Positions 6,042 to 6,379 of a DNA stretch of 6,379 nt are shown here, piece after piece. Source of the DNA: Pseudomonadota bacterium (GTDB taxonomy: Bacteria > Pseudomonadota > Alphaproteobacteria > Rhizobiales > Xanthobacteraceae); assembly GCA_021779635.1 (NCBI GenBank), contig JAJYAH010000110.1, positions 6,581-12,959 on the forward strand, given 5' to 3'. The notes beneath the pieces were generated by a model that had not been told where the DNA came from, searched no databases, and saw nothing but the letters and a program-made list of their open reading frames with translations. The position numbers and the translations under genes are program-made. Each line of letters opens with the position of its first letter. Position 1 is the stretch's first letter.

Positions 6042-6379
6042 AAGATCGAGATTGCTGCCCGTTACCGCCGCTCTTCCATCAAGGATCTGGACTCGATCAT
6101 GGTCCGATCCAATAATGGAAGACTCCTCCCCCTGGGGACACTGATTGATGTTTCCGAAGAAGGCGCGCCCGCCGTTCTGTACCGCAAGAATCTTCGTCCT
6201 GTGGTCTATGTGACGGGAAATACGATCGGCTCCAACAGGAGCCCTGTCTATGCGGCGGTGGATCTTTCAAGAAAACTCCCCCCGTCGGAGCTTTCCGGAC
6301 ATCCCGAAGCTGTTCGGCAATATTTTTGGGGATATCCGTCTTCCAACGACAAGATTTCGGTGCGGTGGGGTGGAGAGTG
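6036..6379 (+). pseudogene. 5'-truncated fragment of an RND efflux permease gene (runs off the window)
   Basis: In the frame of codons starting at 6045, the plus strand encodes about 110 residues of the second periplasmic (porter) loop of an RND inner-membrane pump. Visible pieces are IKDLDSIMVRSNNGRLLPLG, APAVLYRKNLRPVVYVTGN, SPVYAAVDL and KISVRWGGE. They line up in type with the AcrB segment before the eighth membrane helix (WYVR...MVPFSAF through YDWTG), and more closely with the RND subgroup carrying KNLxPVVYVTxDVxG...ESPVY. In intact pumps roughly 750 residues precede this region, including the first membrane bundle; here none does. Upstream the frame stays open only to the TAG at 5955-5957, antisense to the helicase fragment, with no plausible start. 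The gene is thus broken at about 6020-6045. The downstream half may continue beyond the window. Substrate and partner proteins cannot be told. Confidence 0.8.

Noticed and set aside
6042..6266. Extension of the minus-strand frame upstream of 6041, open to a TGA at 6269-6267, giving a protein-like sequence
   Set aside because: It is exactly codon-antisense to the RND fragment, which has clear family motifs on the plus strand; the extension has no ATG and looks like a shadow.
1..6379. CRISPR array, tRNA, rRNA, transposase or integrase
   Set aside because: No regularly spaced repeats, cloverleaf-like segments or recombinase motifs were seen on either strand.

Overview
The window looks like a piece of a bacterial defence island from a moderately GC-rich proteobacterium-like genome. 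Restriction genes, nuclease fragments and a broken efflux-pump gene lie side by side, as is typical of accessory DNA. The taxon cannot be fixed from the sequence. No rRNA, tRNA, CRISPR array, transposase or integrase was seen.

Layout, left to right. Positions 1-128 hold the 3' end of an unidentified gene. It is followed closely by a short HNH-nuclease gene (155-481) that seems to have lost its C-terminal part. Positions 482-908 hold no convincing intact gene. This stretch is very GC-rich and contains three consecutive perfect inverted repeats (557-655), an 11-bp direct repeat, and a peptide that looks like the start of a second, frameshifted HNH protein (718-858). The core is a complete two-gene Type III restriction-modification operon: a beta-class adenine methyltransferase (Mod, 909-2423), then, after 2 nt, an SF2 helicase/PD-(D/E)XK endonuclease (Res, 2426-5041). 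Convergent with Res, with only 10 nt between the stop codons, is a minus-strand 329-codon reading frame (5052-6041). It matches the C-terminal nuclease-like region of very large DEAD/DEAH helicases rather than a whole protein. At about 6020-6045 it meets, head to head, the middle of an RND efflux permease gene on the plus strand (about 6036-6379, running off the window). Both genes lack their 5' parts at this point, so it is a rearrangement breakpoint or an assembly chimera.

How the genes work together: Mod recognises the target sequence and methylates adenine. Mod and Res together should form the ATP-dependent restriction complex that cuts unmodified invading DNA. The HNH and helicase fragments look like debris of other defence systems that occupied the same site. 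The known system here, Type III restriction, appears intact. The best candidates for something unusual are the structured 557-655 segment, the start codon of mod sitting inside a small inverted repeat, the HCK version of the nuclease motif in the minus-strand fragment, and the double-truncation junction near 6035.
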